From Proteromonas lacertae (lineage: Eukaryota > Sar > Bigyra > Opalinata > Proteromonadidae), in NCBI GenBank assembly GCA_002245135.1, contig NGBS01000621.1, forward strand, positions 1 to 64,000: DNA of 64,000 nt, written 5' to 3'. Position numbers and translations under genes: made by a program. Below, piece by piece: positions 24,324 through 37,213 of this stretch. Positions within the stretch are counted from its first letter, which is position 1, and each line of letters opens with the position of its first letter. The notes beneath the pieces were generated by a model. It searched no databases and was not told where the DNA came from. It worked only from the letters and a program-made list of their open reading frames with translations.

Positions 24324-25031
24324 TCACTTTGAATCAAATATACTATAAGCTTCAGCGGACATCTTGTTATAGATTTGTTCCAGTTTCTTACCAAACTCTG
24401 CATTGTTGCTATACTTCTCAACTGCACTGTTTACTTCTAAACAAGTTACTTTATACTTTCTGAATAATTCAATATCCTTTTTGGCTACAATGGCTATACT
24501 TTCATTTACTAAGTCTTGGTATATTTGTGGATTCTCTTTCATCTCTTCTTGTAACTTTTCTACAGTAATTCCCTTAGAATTTGCAGATTTATTCATTAAA
24601 TCTTTCAATACTCTAACAGAATTCTGTTTGTTGTTAGTTATTATGTCAATAACAGTATCTTCGGTTAAAACTGCTGGAACTTCACAGTATTTCTGTTCTT
24701 TGTCAAATAAAGCACAATTTAAATTATCAATCACAATTTCTGCATGTTTATATTCTTTTTCATCTCCATACAACTTTTTTGTAGTTTCCATATCTGCTTC
24801 ACTTACTCCTAACTCTTTGTAAGCTTTACTTCTAGAGTCAGCCAATATCTTTTTAAATTCTTCTTCAAGCATAACATTTGCTTTATCAATACCACTTTTA
24901 TTTATCAGATCCTCTTTCATTGAAATAATATCCATCTAATACACTATAAACAAAATATATACGCATTTTGGTTCAGCTAATGCTTTTACATAAGATAAAA
25001 CCTCAACAGCTTTTTCAAGTGTGATTGCCAT
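24324..25031 (-). CDS. Hypothetical soluble helical protein, 226 residues
   Basis: The ATG at 25031 opens MAITLEKAVEVLSYVKALAE; one 27-nt intron (24936-24962); the exon sum is exact. The protein is predicted to be mostly helical, with regularly spaced short helices, Lys/Glu-rich surfaces and single Cys residues. There is no signal peptide or membrane span. I do not recognise a domain. The start lies 78 bp from the divergent start of the next gene at 25109, so the two probably share an upstream region. Confidence 0.75.
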
Positions 25032-25108
25032 GATTTAAATTTGAATTTTTTAAATCTCAATCAAACAAGAATCAAACTTGTCGTTGGTTTAATTAGAATT
25101 ATAGTAGA

Positions 25109-26224
25109 ATGAGCTATGTACAAGCTACAATAAATGTGAAAACTGTGTTGCAATATATCGATGCAATAAAAAATAGTAAAAATATTTAAATACATTCCTT
25201 AGATCGCTCATTAAAGTCTTTTATAAACATATCTAAAACAGATATTGAAAAACTACGAACTTCATCAGACGATTATCACCAATTCAATGTAGATCCAGAT
25301 AAAGCACTAAATGAGCTGATGAGTCTATCACAGAAGATAAAAAAGATGAATTTAAAGAAACTCAATATTGAAAATGCAATAAAGAAGAATCTAGAAGCAA
25401 AAGAGATATTGATACTAGAAGAGAAGAAGGAGAGTATTAATTATAACAATCACAGATAAATAGATTTTAGTGAAGAATATGATGCATTTCAAAGCGAAAA
25501 GGTGAGGATAAATGAAGAGATACAATCAATACAAAAGAAATCAGAAAATAAAAAGAAAGAATTAAAAGAGTTGGAAAGTCAAATAGAGAAGTTTTTATCA
25601 GATAATACAAAGATGGTTAGGGAATTAAGAAAAACACGAAATAACACAGAAATTAGTTTATCTTCGTTGAATTCTAAAGTATATCATTGAAAATTATATA
25701 TAAATATGAATAGTTAAATGATATTAGGAATAAAATCAAAACACTTAAATTTCAACTTCATTTAGATATGAATGAAAGGAAAATAATAGAGAAAGAATTA
25801 GAGAATAAGATAAATGAATATGATGTATATATTAAAATTATTATATTAAATGAAATAGAATATAATTAAAGATAATGTAACAATCCAAATATCAAACAAA
25901 AATATAGAAAATAAGCTTGAAGAAGATTTGATTAATTCATTAAACTTATCAACAGATGATAGTGTGAATAACAGTATCAATGAAGAAACTACTATTACAT
26001 TGTCTAAGACAGAATTTGATGAATTGCAGAGAAAATATAAAAGGAAAAACACAGTTAATAATGATAAAGAGATTTTGAAGAATGATTTAGAGTTTTTAAA
26101 ACAAGAGAATGATGATTTAAAGATGAAGAATGATATAATAGTGAAGTTTATGAAAACTGTAGAAATGAGAAGCAAATGTCCATTGTTTTCACCAGTGAGA
26201 AGAAGAAAATCATCTCGTTTGTAA
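25109..26224 (+). CDS. Coiled-coil protein, 329 residues
   Basis: Five exons (introns 25176-25202, 25434-25463, 25679-25713, 25825-25858); the exon sum is exact. The N-terminal 60 residues are globular-like. Two long coiled coils follow (about residues 70-230, then 265-315), separated by a Ser/Asn-rich stretch. The end is basic, SPVRRRKSSRL. Architecture fits a spindle, kinetochore or cytoskeletal adaptor, but no family signature is visible. The 25679-25713 intron is chosen over a longer one ending 25729 because only the shorter keeps the coiled-coil frame. Confidence 0.75.
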
Positions 26225-26343
26225 AAATAGATTTTAATTAACAATTTATTTATTCATTTTTTTGTATTTCTTCTTTGTAAAATTAGAATAAAATTACAAC
26301 TGTTTTAGAGTATAAAATTAATTAATAAGAATATAAACAAATT

Positions 26344-28654
26344 TTAATTATATAAAACATACTTCATATAACAACTCTTCCATACTTCCATTGAAGAAGG
26401 CATATAATGAGGATATAAGATCTTTTCATGAGGTTTATAATTTGGATTGAGAAAGTCTTTTATACTATTGAGATTATATTAATAAATATATTACAATATA
26501 CTGTTCTTTATCAAATACATAACTCCAAATCGATAATGAAGTACCTTCAACATTCGTTTCAGTTTTTTCTCTTTCACAATTATACAAGAAATTTCCAAAT
26601 AAACAACTATGAATATGATCTGCAATAAAACACAATAAATTGTTATTAAACTCAACTTCAATATTAAATTGAATCATAATTTGATGAATAACATCTAACC
26701 ACTGTATAAAAATAGGACTCCATTCAGAATTAGGCCATTTCTTACCATGTGCACATCGATCTAAGAACTTAAATCCAAAAGAACAAAACTCTTTTTCTAT
26801 TAACAGAGCAAATCCATGTAAACTTCTATAAAATGGATCTAATAAGAACTCCACTGTTGCACAGAGTTGCGCTGTTCTATCCCAACCATCACTACAATGG
26901 ATTAATACACTACATTCATCTTCTATTAATACATCTATAATTTCAGTACTTCCTTTAATAATTGAACTTAAATGATTTAACCATTTTGATTTACTAATCT
27001 CATGAAATAATTCATCACCATTTTTAGAAAGTGCTTTGCCCATTTTAATGAATGATTCTCTCATTGCATGTATGTTTTCTATTGATAAATAATGATATGT
27101 AATATGTTTATAATAAGAAACTGATTCATGACCTCCTCCTCTAACTTTATTACCATTTGCTGCGATTGGTTTTCTTGCATCGAATATATGTAATGGAATA
27201 TTCTCTTCATTGTGAGTTTGAGTTAGACTCTTTTGATTTAATGGACTATATACAAAATAATAATATTTAATATATACAATGTTCTACAAATATCTAAATA
27301 TTTTCTATCTGAATTACTATTTTTACCAATTATTCCTGTTCTTGGTTGACTACATCTTAATAATAGCACGTTTGTTGATAGATTAGTCCAAATTATTGCA
27401 GGTATTCTTGCTTTAGATCTATAGGATGCAACATCATCAATTAAATCTTCAGTCACTTGAATTGGAACATAAAATACTTTTGGATAAGTTGGTGATAATT
27501 GAAATTCACTATTTTCTATCTTTCTGAATTTATCATTATTGAATATATTCAATCTTTTGAAATCTTCGTTGATTTGTATAAGTTCCCATCCTTTATTATC
27601 TGCTTGTGATCTTACATGTGCAAATACAGTAGTCATATCATGAACTCTTATTCGTTTATCTAATTCATCAATAAACTTTTGTATTTCTTCTTTGGAACTA
27701 TATTAAATATTAGAATAATAATAATAATAATAATAATAATATATATATATACCCACTGAAATATAACTCTAAATTCGTCATAGTATCTTTTGTAGTAATA
27801 ATTAATTGTCTTTGTTTAATAAATTTATAATCAGCAATATCCAACACAGGAATACTAAATCTTAAAGACATATAATTATCAGGTTCAACTCCTAATGGTG
27901 GAAATAACAATCTAAAATTCGTCAACACTAATATTCCATGTAAAGATGATTTATGACTATTTATATCACATATTTTACATAACACCACCAATATATGAAA
28001 CTACAAATTCACCTTGATAAGTGTCAGGTATTAATGCAATTCTTTGGAAATCTTCAATCGTTCTTTCTCCTGATGGTGGTAAGCCTGTTACACTGGTAGA
28101 CCATAGTAATAGAAATGCGGGTAAGGAGTTGGCAATGGCTGTACGGAATACACTGAAGAAGGAGAAGAAATCTATTTCATTCCCTAAGGATTTAACCATT
28201 CTATTTTATATTATTTATATAATAATATATGTATATACGTTTCTACAATAGATTCATCAGATTGTTCCCCATTATCTATCAACATCTTCTGTATTGTTTC
28301 TGCGTTTATTTGTTTGTATTTGAATAATATATCTGAATAAAATTGATTACATATAACTCCGAATAATTGAGTATCTCTTAGAAATCCTAAGAATTTGGCT
28401 CGCTCATCATCATCTTCAAATTGGTAATACTTCTTTTTGTTGTGATTTACAAATTGAAGAGATATTATGGAATTTGGCTTTTCTTTATATCTTATTATAT
28501 CATTTACTGAATATTTTTTCTCTTTTTTGCCTTTCATTGTCACGATTACTTGATAAGTAGGACAAATCAATAATTGTATGGGTTTACTCATTGCAGTATA
28601 TTTTTGTAGAGCACTAAATATCATAGATCTCTCTGTCTTATATTTATAGATCAT
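26344..28654 (-). CDS. Myotubularin-family phosphoinositide phosphatase
   Basis: About 715 residues; introns 28201-28238, 27698-27752, 27247-27278 and 26465-26501. An N-terminal PH-GRAM-like domain (SMIFSALQKY...YYQFEDDDE) and a linker with GERTIEDFQRIA precede the phosphatase domain. The active-site loop HCSDGWDRTAQ (CX5R) at about 26880 is canonical, so it should remove the 3-phosphate from PI3P and PI(3,5)P2 on endosomes. DRCAHGK and the family's C-terminal helical region follow. One extra base near 27978-27983 (GTTATG) breaks the frame between YIGGV and CKICDIN; the paralogue at 31633-33819 reads SYLSGVCKMCE without a break. No FYVE or SET-interaction add-ons are seen. Confidence 0.9.
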
Positions 28655-28927
28655 AGGTAGTGAGAAAAATTAAAAAAAGTCAGTTACGATATGACATGTA
28701 AAATAGGTAAAATTTACATTTTTATTATTCTTTGCATCTCTCCCTTAATTATTCATTTATATGTGATAAAGAACTTTTATGTTTGTTAATACATTTTATA
28801 CAATAAGATTGTTCATGAAGATTCGAGAATTTAATAAATGTGTTTCTAGAAATTTCTGAAGAAATTCAAATTATTTTTTATTCTTAAATTTCTTGATAAA
28901 ACATCACTACATCATTAATTATAGATT

Positions 28928-31548
28928 ATGAGTTCTCAAAATTTAACAAACGCTGTAATAGATATAATAAAGAGCGCTGAAAGCTTAGCGAAAGCTAATA
29001 AAAATGCACAGATAAACCCAGCACATATAGCATGTGCAACATTTCAAGATACCTCAGGCATAGTAGATAAGATAATGAAGAAAATAAATATTAAACCTAA
29101 GACAATAGTAAAAGCATTTCAAGAACAAATAAAGAAATTACCATCACAATCACCAGCACCAGAAAGATATGAGTTTTCTTTGTTAGGAAATCAGATAATG
29201 AGAAAGGCACAAGAGTTAGCAGCAGATCAAGGTGATACACATGTAGCAGTCGATCATTTACTCCTCAGTCTTATATGATGATTCACAAACATCACAAATA
29301 TTAGCAGCAGAAGGTGCAAATCAATTTTTAGTAAATAGAGCAATAAAAGAGATACGAGGTAATAAAAAAGTCACATCACAAGATGCAGAAAGTACATACG
29401 ATGCATTAAGGACATATGGTACAGATTTGACTGAATTAGCTGAAATGGGTAAAATCGATCCAGTAATAGGAAGGGATGATGAGATTCGTAGAGTGATTAG
29501 AGTATTAGCTAGAAGGACTAAAAACAATCCAGTATTAATAGGAGAACCAGGCGTAGGTAAAACAGCAATAGTTGAAGGATTAGCACAAAGAATTGTTCAG
29601 AAGGATGTGCCAAAGACATTACAATGTAAATTAATGTCATTAGATATTGGTGCATTAGTGGCTGGTGCTAAATATAGAGGTGAATTTGAAGAAAGATTAA
29701 AAGCTGTAATTAAGGAAGTTGAAGAGAGTGAAGGTAATATAATATTATTCATTGATGAATTACATTTGTTATTAGGAGCTGGTAAGACTGAAGGATCAAT
29801 GGATGCTGCAAATCTGTTAAAACCAATGCTAGCAAGAGGACAATTAAGATGTATAGGTGCTACAACCTTAGAAGAATATCAGAAATATGTAGAGAAGGAT
29901 AAAGCCTTTGAAAGAAGATTTCAACAAGTATATGTTGGTGAACCATCAGTAGAAGATACCATTGCAATATTAAGAGGTTTAAAAGAAAAATATGAGAGTT
30001 ACCATGGTGTACAGATCAATGATAGTGCTTTAATTTTAGCAGCTCAATTATCTAGCCGTTACATAACGGATAGATTTTTACCAGATAAAGCCATTGATTT
30101 AGTGGATGAAGCATGTGCAAATATAAGAGTACAATTAGATAGTCAACCAGAAATAATAGATGAATTAGAAAGAAAACAAATGATGTTAGAAGTAGAATTA
30201 ACAGCTTTACAGAATGATAAAGAAGCTAAGAATGCGAATAGAATAGGTAAAGTGAAAGAAGAATTGGATGGAATAAAAGCAGAGTTAGAACCATTGAGAA
30301 AGAAACATGAAGAAGAGAAGAGCAGAGTGGATGAGATTAGATTATTGCAAAATAAGAGAGATGCATTACATTCAAAACTAGCAACAGCAGAAAGAAACCA
30401 TGAAACTGACAAAATTGCAGATATTAAATTCTATGCTATTCCAGAAGTAGAAAACAGAATTAAAAAATTGAGTGAAGAATTAGAAAAGGAGAAGAATAAT
30501 AAAAACAAATTATTGAGAGAAGTGGTTGATAATGATCAAATTGCTTTAGTCGTTAGTAGATGGACTGGGTATTCCAGTAAATAGATTAAACTCCACAGAG
30601 AAGGAAAGATTATTGCATTTACAAGACAGGTTACATCAAAGAGTGGTTGGACAAGATGTTGCAGTTCAAGCAGTTAGTCAAGCCATTTTAAGAAGTAGAG
30701 CAGGATTGGGAAGGAAGAATCAACCAACTGGTAGTTTTTTATTCTTAGGTCCAACTGGTGTTGGTAAAACTGAATTAGCTAAGACATTAGCCTTGGAATT
30801 ATTTAATGATGATAGTCATATCATTAGAATAGATATGTCTGAATATATGGAATCGCATACAGTGTCAAGATTAATAGGTGCACCACCAGGTTATGTTGGT
30901 TATGATGAAGGAGGTCAATTAACAGAAGCAGTGAGAAGAAGGCCATATAATGTAGTATTATTTGATGAAGTAGAGAAGGCACATCCACAGGTTATGTCAA
31001 TATTATTACAAGTAATGGATGATGGTAGATTAACAGATGGTCAAGGAAGAACAGTCGATTTCAGTAATACAGTGATAATAATGACAAGTAATTTAGGTGC
31101 TGATGTATTATTGGATGATGGATTAACTAATTACAGTAATAAAAAGACAAATACAATCTCAGAAGAAGCAAAAACTAAAGTAATGAATGTAGTAAAAAAA
31201 TTCTTTAAACCTGAGTTTTTAAATCGTTTGGATGATATTGTAATGTTTAATCCATTATCTGAAGAGAATATATTGAATATTACAAAGTTACAAATTGATA
31301 GAATTAATAATAGGTTAAATGATAGAGACATTAAGATAATTGCAGAAGAAAGTGCATTAAAATACATAGCAGAACAAGCCTATGATCCACTATATGGTGC
31401 TAGACCATTGAGAAGGTACTTGGAGCAGAAGGTTGTGACTGAAGTTTCACAAATGATAATTCGAGATGATTTACTTGAACACTGCAATATTATCATTTCT
31501 ATGAAAGAGAAGAAGTTAATATACATGGTGAAGAAATTATCACAATAA
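28928..31548 (+). CDS. clpB: Hsp101/ClpB disaggregase
   Basis: An about 872-residue AAA+ hexamer that extracts proteins from aggregates with Hsp70. An N-terminal Clp-N double repeat (28928-29280; [22 protein letters not shown]) is followed by AAA-1 with [13 protein letters not shown] and [13 protein letters not shown]. The coiled-coil middle domain spans about 30150-30500, and AAA-2 has [13 protein letters not shown] and [10 protein letters not shown]. It lacks a targeting peptide, and the KKLPSQSP linker resembles the cytosolic plant/protist Hsp101 type. It is intronless. Two single extra bases, near 29270 (CTTATATGA) and at 30567 (GGG in WTG-IPV), break the frame; with both allowed the length is exact. 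Essential motifs are intact in each segment. Confidence 0.93.
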
Positions 31549-31632
31549 AACAAAACAAAAGTAAAATATAGATTATAGTAATTTAAGAAATTTTTGTTAA
31601 TTTTATTATATATGTATATAACTGTATGTATT

Positions 31633-33819
31633 TTAATGATAAATATACTTCATATAACAATCTTTCCATAATTCTAACGAAGCTAATGAATATTTGGGAG
31701 TTATAACTCTATTTCTTGGATTGTAAGATGGATTAATATATTTCTCTTTTTCATTGGTTGCAAAAACATCAATCCAAATAGATAATGTCTTATCTTCAAT
31801 CTGAAAATCATCTCTCTCTTCCATACAATTATATAAGAAATTACCATAAACACAACTATAAGTATGAGTTACAATAAACTGTAATAATTCATCATTAAAT
31901 TCAATCTCATTGTTATACTGTAATATAAATTGATGGATTATATCTAACCACATTACGAATAATGGGCAGAATGAGGGATTTGGCCATATTTTGCCATGTG
32001 CACATCGATCTTGAAAGGGAAATCCATAATAACACCATTCCTTCTCGATTAATATAGCAAAACCTTCTAATGTTCGATAATATGGATCAATTAGAAACTA
32101 AAATAAATAAATAAATAATAATATATAAATATATACTTCTACAGTTGAACATAATAATGCACTTCTATCCATTCCATAAGTACATTGACACAATACACTA
32201 CATTCTTCATTAATTAATGCATTTGCTACTTTTATACTTGCTTCAATCACTCTACTTTGATAATTAAGCCATTTGGATTCTGACATTTTCATTGTATAAG
32301 TGATTCCTCTGTCAGAAAAAGCTTCTCCCATTTTGATAAATGCATTTGTAATTGATGATAATGACGGTAAATTGAGATAATTGTAGATTATATTATCATA
32401 TCGACCTACTACTTTCTCTACCTCCTCCTGTTATTTTATCAGTACTTTCTTCAGAACTCTAAATAATCATAAAATAATAAAATAATACACTTCTTGCATC
32501 AAATATATAAAGTGGTATATTCTCCATCGTATAACTTTGAGTTTTACTATCAACAGATAAAGGCATTGTTCTGTATAGATTCAATAATGTAATATCTTCT
32601 TTACATTTGAAATTCAATAAACCAGGTTTAGGTTGAGCAGATCTCACTAAAACTACACTTGTCTTTGGATTTGTCCATGTAATTATTGGTACACGAAATA
32701 ACTTCCTATATAATCTTACTTTCTCTAATAATTCAACATCTAATCCGTGGGATATATAAAACTGACGTGGATATGTTTCAGTTATACCATAATTATAATT
32801 AGTAACTGATAAAAACTTCGGGTTATTATCCATTTTTAATCGTTTATAATCTACAAAAGCAGCATAAGTATTCCAACCTTTATCATAAGGTAGTGACCTT
32901 GATCTTACAAACAATGAAGTAATTGCATTAACACGCACTCTTTTATATAATTCATCTACAAATCTTAACATCTTTGATTCATCATCGCAGGAGTTAAAAT
33001 AGAAATGAATACTTGTCATTGTATCTTTAGTTGTTATTACCATTTCATTGGTTCGAATTAATTCAAATTTTGCAATGTCTAATACGTAAATTGAAGATCT
33101 TAATTGACTATAAGTTGGTGGTTCACTCCCTAATGATGGAAATATTAATCTTAAATTAGTTAATATAAACATTCCGTGTATTGTCGTTAGTTTACTTTCT
33201 ATTTCACACATTTTACATACACCACTTAAATAGGAAACTGTATATTCACCATCATATTGTTTTGGCATAATGGAGATTCGTTGATAGTCTTCAATTGACC
33301 TTTCACCGATTGGTGGAGCTGCTACTATATTCTTTGACCATAATGTCAGTAATTGAGGTAAAGTACTAGCGATGGTGGAACGATATACTCTGAAGAAGGA
33401 GAAGAAGTCTGGTTCTTGGCCTAATGACCTTATCATATTTTCTATCACTTCATCGGAAGTATTTAGGTCATTATCAGTTAACATTTCTGATAAACCTTCA
33501 AAATCAATGAATTCATATTGTGATAATATTGTATGATAAATTCCTGATGCTATTACACCAAAAAGTTGGATATCTCTCATAATTCCTATGAATAAAGACA
33601 TTTCCATATCATTTTGAAATACGAAATATTTCTTTGGTCTAAAAATTATATCATTCAAATATACTTCTTTTGAAAAAACCTCAACGAAAGTAATGTTTTT
33701 GATTTTCGCTTGTATCTTATTACATCTGATAGATTATATTGTTTTTCTTTTTTAGCTTTCTTTATGATTAATTGTTGAAATGATGGACTTAAAGTAAGAG
33801 TTGTAGTCTTAGTTGGCAT
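31633..33819 (-). CDS. Myotubularin paralogue with altered P-loop
   Basis: About 696 residues; introns 33639-33664, 32459-32488 and 32098-32136. It is a clear paralogue of the gene at 26344-28654: the same PH-GRAM start, MRDIQLFGV, GERSIEDYQRIS, DRCAHGKIWPN, and an end ELWKDCYMKYIYH against the other's VWKSCYMKYVLYN. The catalytic loop reads QCTYGMDRSA: the CX5R Cys and Arg are kept but the HCSDGWDRT consensus is otherwise changed (H to Q, D to Y, W to M). Catalysis may be weak or lost; dead myotubularins commonly act as partners of active ones. One extra base at 32421-32430 (GGAGGAGG) breaks the frame. Its 3' end faces that of ClpB, 85 bp away. Confidence 0.87.
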
Positions 33820-34001
33820 TTTACCTCCATACCTATATCATAAACAAATGTGAATACGATTGTTTAACTTCAAAACTATAAGCTTTTTCAGTTTTGAAGG
33901 CTGATTCCATAGATATGTTGAAGTTGAAAAATATTCAAACCTTCAAACCAATTTGTGTAATTTACATGTAATTTGGTAATTGTTATTTTTCTCTTTAAGC
34001 A

Positions 34002-35174
34002 ATGGGTAAAACAAAATATAAACCTTTAAATAAATCTAAAATTGAAATAATAACAGTGGAAGATGATTTTGTAATTGATGAAATACCCTCATTTACACAA
34101 ACAAGTGAAAGACCTTCAGTTCAATCTAGTTTACAATCCCACAATAAGCAACAGAAGAGAAGAAGCGATTATATTAAAGGAATTATTCTTATTATTCTTG
34201 TTAATGTGTTATGGATTATTGGGAGTGAAATTGTTCAAGTATAAATGTTATATTATAGTTACTAGAATGTATTTTATACAAGGTATACATTAGAAGATCC
34301 ATATATTCTAACTTATATAACATATTCAATTTTCGTCTTTTATCTCACTAAATCATTTTTATTTTTTCTATGGAATGTAATAACATGTAAAGTATCATAC
34401 AAAATACCAGAAATCGATTATAACTATTGTACAGTAGTTGTAGCTTTATGTTTTTTCTGGTTTTTATCTGGTTATCTATACAGTTATTCATTTCAAACAA
34501 TCTCAGTTGCAAGCAATACAGTATTAAGTAATTCAACCAGTTTATTTACACTATTCTTTAGTACATGTATTTTAGGTGAACTGTTAACAAAACGAAAGAT
34601 GTTGTCTGTTTTATTATCGATATTAGGAATTGTATTTATAGCAATAAGTGATAATGATAATAATGAGAAATTTGAAATAAATATTGGAGATTTATGGTGT
34701 TTATTATCATCATTTTTGTATATATATATATATATCTTATTTAATATTATTATTATTTTAATGATTAGTTATGCAATTTATTCAGTGTTATTAACAAAAT
34801 ATATTTCATCTGATGAACCAATCACTATATTGTATGGAAGAATGAGTTGTTTAGTGATAATCATATTTGGATTGCCTCGTTTCATTATGTTTGGTTTTGA
34901 TATGTCATTTCAGGATATTCCACTCTCTCTGTTGGTATTTATTATTCTTAAAGCGTTAGTTACAAATTTCATATCTGATATTTTATATGCTAAGTCTGTT
35001 TTATTGACTAGTCCTACAGTTGCTTCATTAGGATTGACATTATCTATTCCTCTTGCATTTTTGTTAGATTTTATATTCAACAAACCAAATCCTACATTGA
35101 TTGCTATTATTGGAGCTGTTTTAATGATTATTGGATTTGTTTTAATGAATTTATCTTCTTATTCTCAACAATAA
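34002..35174 (+). CDS. SLC35F-like DMT-superfamily membrane carrier
   Basis: 364 residues; introns 34239-34265 and 34718-34768; the exon sum is exact. A cytosolic N-terminus of about 60 residues is followed by ten hydrophobic spans. Conserved-looking segments are VNVLWIIGSEIVQ (first span), SGYLYSYSFQTISVASNTVLSNSTSLFTLF and ASLGLTLSIPLAFLLDF near the end. The order matches EamA/SLC35F5-type transporters (the yeast YML018C group). The substrate is unknown, and the related nucleotide-sugar carriers are less similar. The second intron carries a (TA)n run right after its donor. Confidence 0.8.
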
Positions 35175-35237
35175 TTTAATTATTTATGCCGTTATTTATA
35201 TGATTAAGGTAAAAATGAAAAGAAAAAAAAGAATAAT

Positions 35238-35563
35238 TTAACCGATTATTGCATTTACAGTAACTTCTAAATTACCTTCATGTTGTCTTAAAAGAGTCTC
35301 TGCTCTACTATTTGTATATTCAAACTCATCAACCAAAAATTGAACATCTTCTTTCTTTAACTTTATTACATTAACTCTATAAGTAAAATAAATTGAATGA
35401 TAATATACGAAGCAGCTGGCTTGCTTGCAGTTTCTGTGAATTTTGATGAAGCACCCTAAACAATTAAATAATATTATAATACTGATTGAAGTACAGTCTT
35501 ATCATCTCCACCTTCTCCAGCTGACATATTATTGAGCTGTTCATTCGCTTTATCAGAATTCAT
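35238..35563 (-). CDS. HYPK: HYPK-like UBA-domain protein
   Basis: An 88-residue protein from three exons (introns 35456-35482, 35377-35408); the exon sum is exact. The N-terminal half is disordered. The C-terminal UBA-like domain reads VIKLKKEDVQFLVDEFEYTN then SRAETLLRQHEGNLEVTVNA, matching the pattern of human HYPK (KKEDLELI...AERSLREHMGN). HYPK binds the NatA N-terminal acetyltransferase at the ribosome and regulates it. The NAC-alpha UBA domain is the nearest alternative, but no NAC domain is present. The start lies 83 bp from the divergent ULK4-like gene. Confidence 0.85.
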
Positions 35564-35646
35564 TTTTTTAATTATCAAGCCAAATCACACTATTTCAAAT
35601 AGGTTTTTAAGAATCTTGATTTTAGAAGGATATTGCAAGTATTATA

Positions 35647-37174
35647 ATGGAAAATTATCAATTATATGGAGAAATTGCTAAAGGATCATATTCTACCATG
35701 TATTTACATCAATATCATACGAATTTGTTATTTTTAGATATAAAGGAAGAGAGAAGAATTCATTAAAGTATGTAGCAATAAAGGCAGCAGCTATTACGGA
35801 AATTGGCAGAGTATTTCAATGTATTTCTATTGGTTTAGATGCAAACTGAAGTAGTTATAATGAATAAATTGAAACATCCAAACATTCTCAGATTCTATAA
35901 CTGGTATCAGTCAAGAAGTCACTTATGGATTGTAGAGGAATATTGTATTGGTGGTGATTTAGCTACAGCTTTAAAAACTGATCAAATAATGCCAATTCCT
36001 ACCATTAAAATATTCGGTGTAGATATTATGTCAGGTCTATACGAACTTCACAAGAATAATTACATTTATGAAGATTTAAAACCTTCCAACATCCTTATTG
36101 ATGAATATGGTAAATTAAAACTTAGTAATTTCGGCTTATCTCAATCAATTTCAGTAATAAAAAATGATATTGATCATAAGAGAAGAGGTACCCCGTATTA
36201 TATGGCTCCCGAGCTATTTATTGATAATGGAGTGCCAAGTACAGCATCAGACTTATACGTATATATATCTATATGAAATTAATTTATATAATTAGTCATT
36301 TGGCTGTGTCTTGTATGAATTATATACAGGTACAACTCCTTTCCAAGCAACGCCAATTAATGAATTATTATACAATGTGTTATACAAAGATATCGATTTT
36401 ACACTGATTGACAACATTGAAGAAGATTTCCTATCATTATTGCGAGGTTTATTGTATATACAATTGATATTATATAAATATAGAGCAAAAGATCCGCAAA
36501 AGAGAATGAAATGGGAAGATGTGTTTAATCATCCATTTTGGGATGTTATTTTACCACCTTCTTCTCAATATATCAACACACCTAACGAACCAGCCTATCA
36601 ACAATTCATCAATTCTAAATCCTATATTGATTTCTACCATAATAACAACAATAAAACAGTCAATATTGAAAGATTAACTCATCATAGTATAAGGAAGTTA
36701 TATTCTACTAATGTTGAACCTATTAATAATAATAAACTATCTAATAATAATAATAATAATAATACAATTACACCAATGAAAGATCAAGAATTGAGCTTTA
36801 CAATTGATGTAGAAAATGATAATACACCTAATACACCTAATACAGGTAATACAGGTAATACAAATACAGTTGTACTTCATAAAACACCATCATTATTGCC
36901 TAAAGTGAGTATGTTACCTCCAAAGAGTGAATATACACGACATCAAGAGAAGGCTGATATTGATATTAATGATATAAAACAACAACAACAAATGCAGAAT
37001 TTAGATCAATCAATCTACAGTGATGATAATAATATTGATAATGTATATTATATTACATTATGTTTATCTATATATAGTTACTATATCACCGTACTGATTA
37101 TAATGTAACTCCATTAGCTGGTAATTCATGGTTGGATTTACCATATGATTGTCAATATTCAAGTATAATTAAAA

Positions 37175-37213
<39 letters not shown>

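Noticed and set aside
29268-30600. Euplotes-style +1 shift strictly at stop codons
   Set aside because: In ClpB (WTG-IPV) and at all three RecQ sites, conserved motifs put the shift upstream of the stop, so the stop is a consequence and not the signal. A more general frameshift mechanism is kept as an open finding.
28655-33900. ClpB and the myotubularins as a recently transferred bacterial or viral block
   Set aside because: The myotubularins have the local intron type, and ClpB is of the eukaryotic Hsp101 type with the same base composition as its neighbours.
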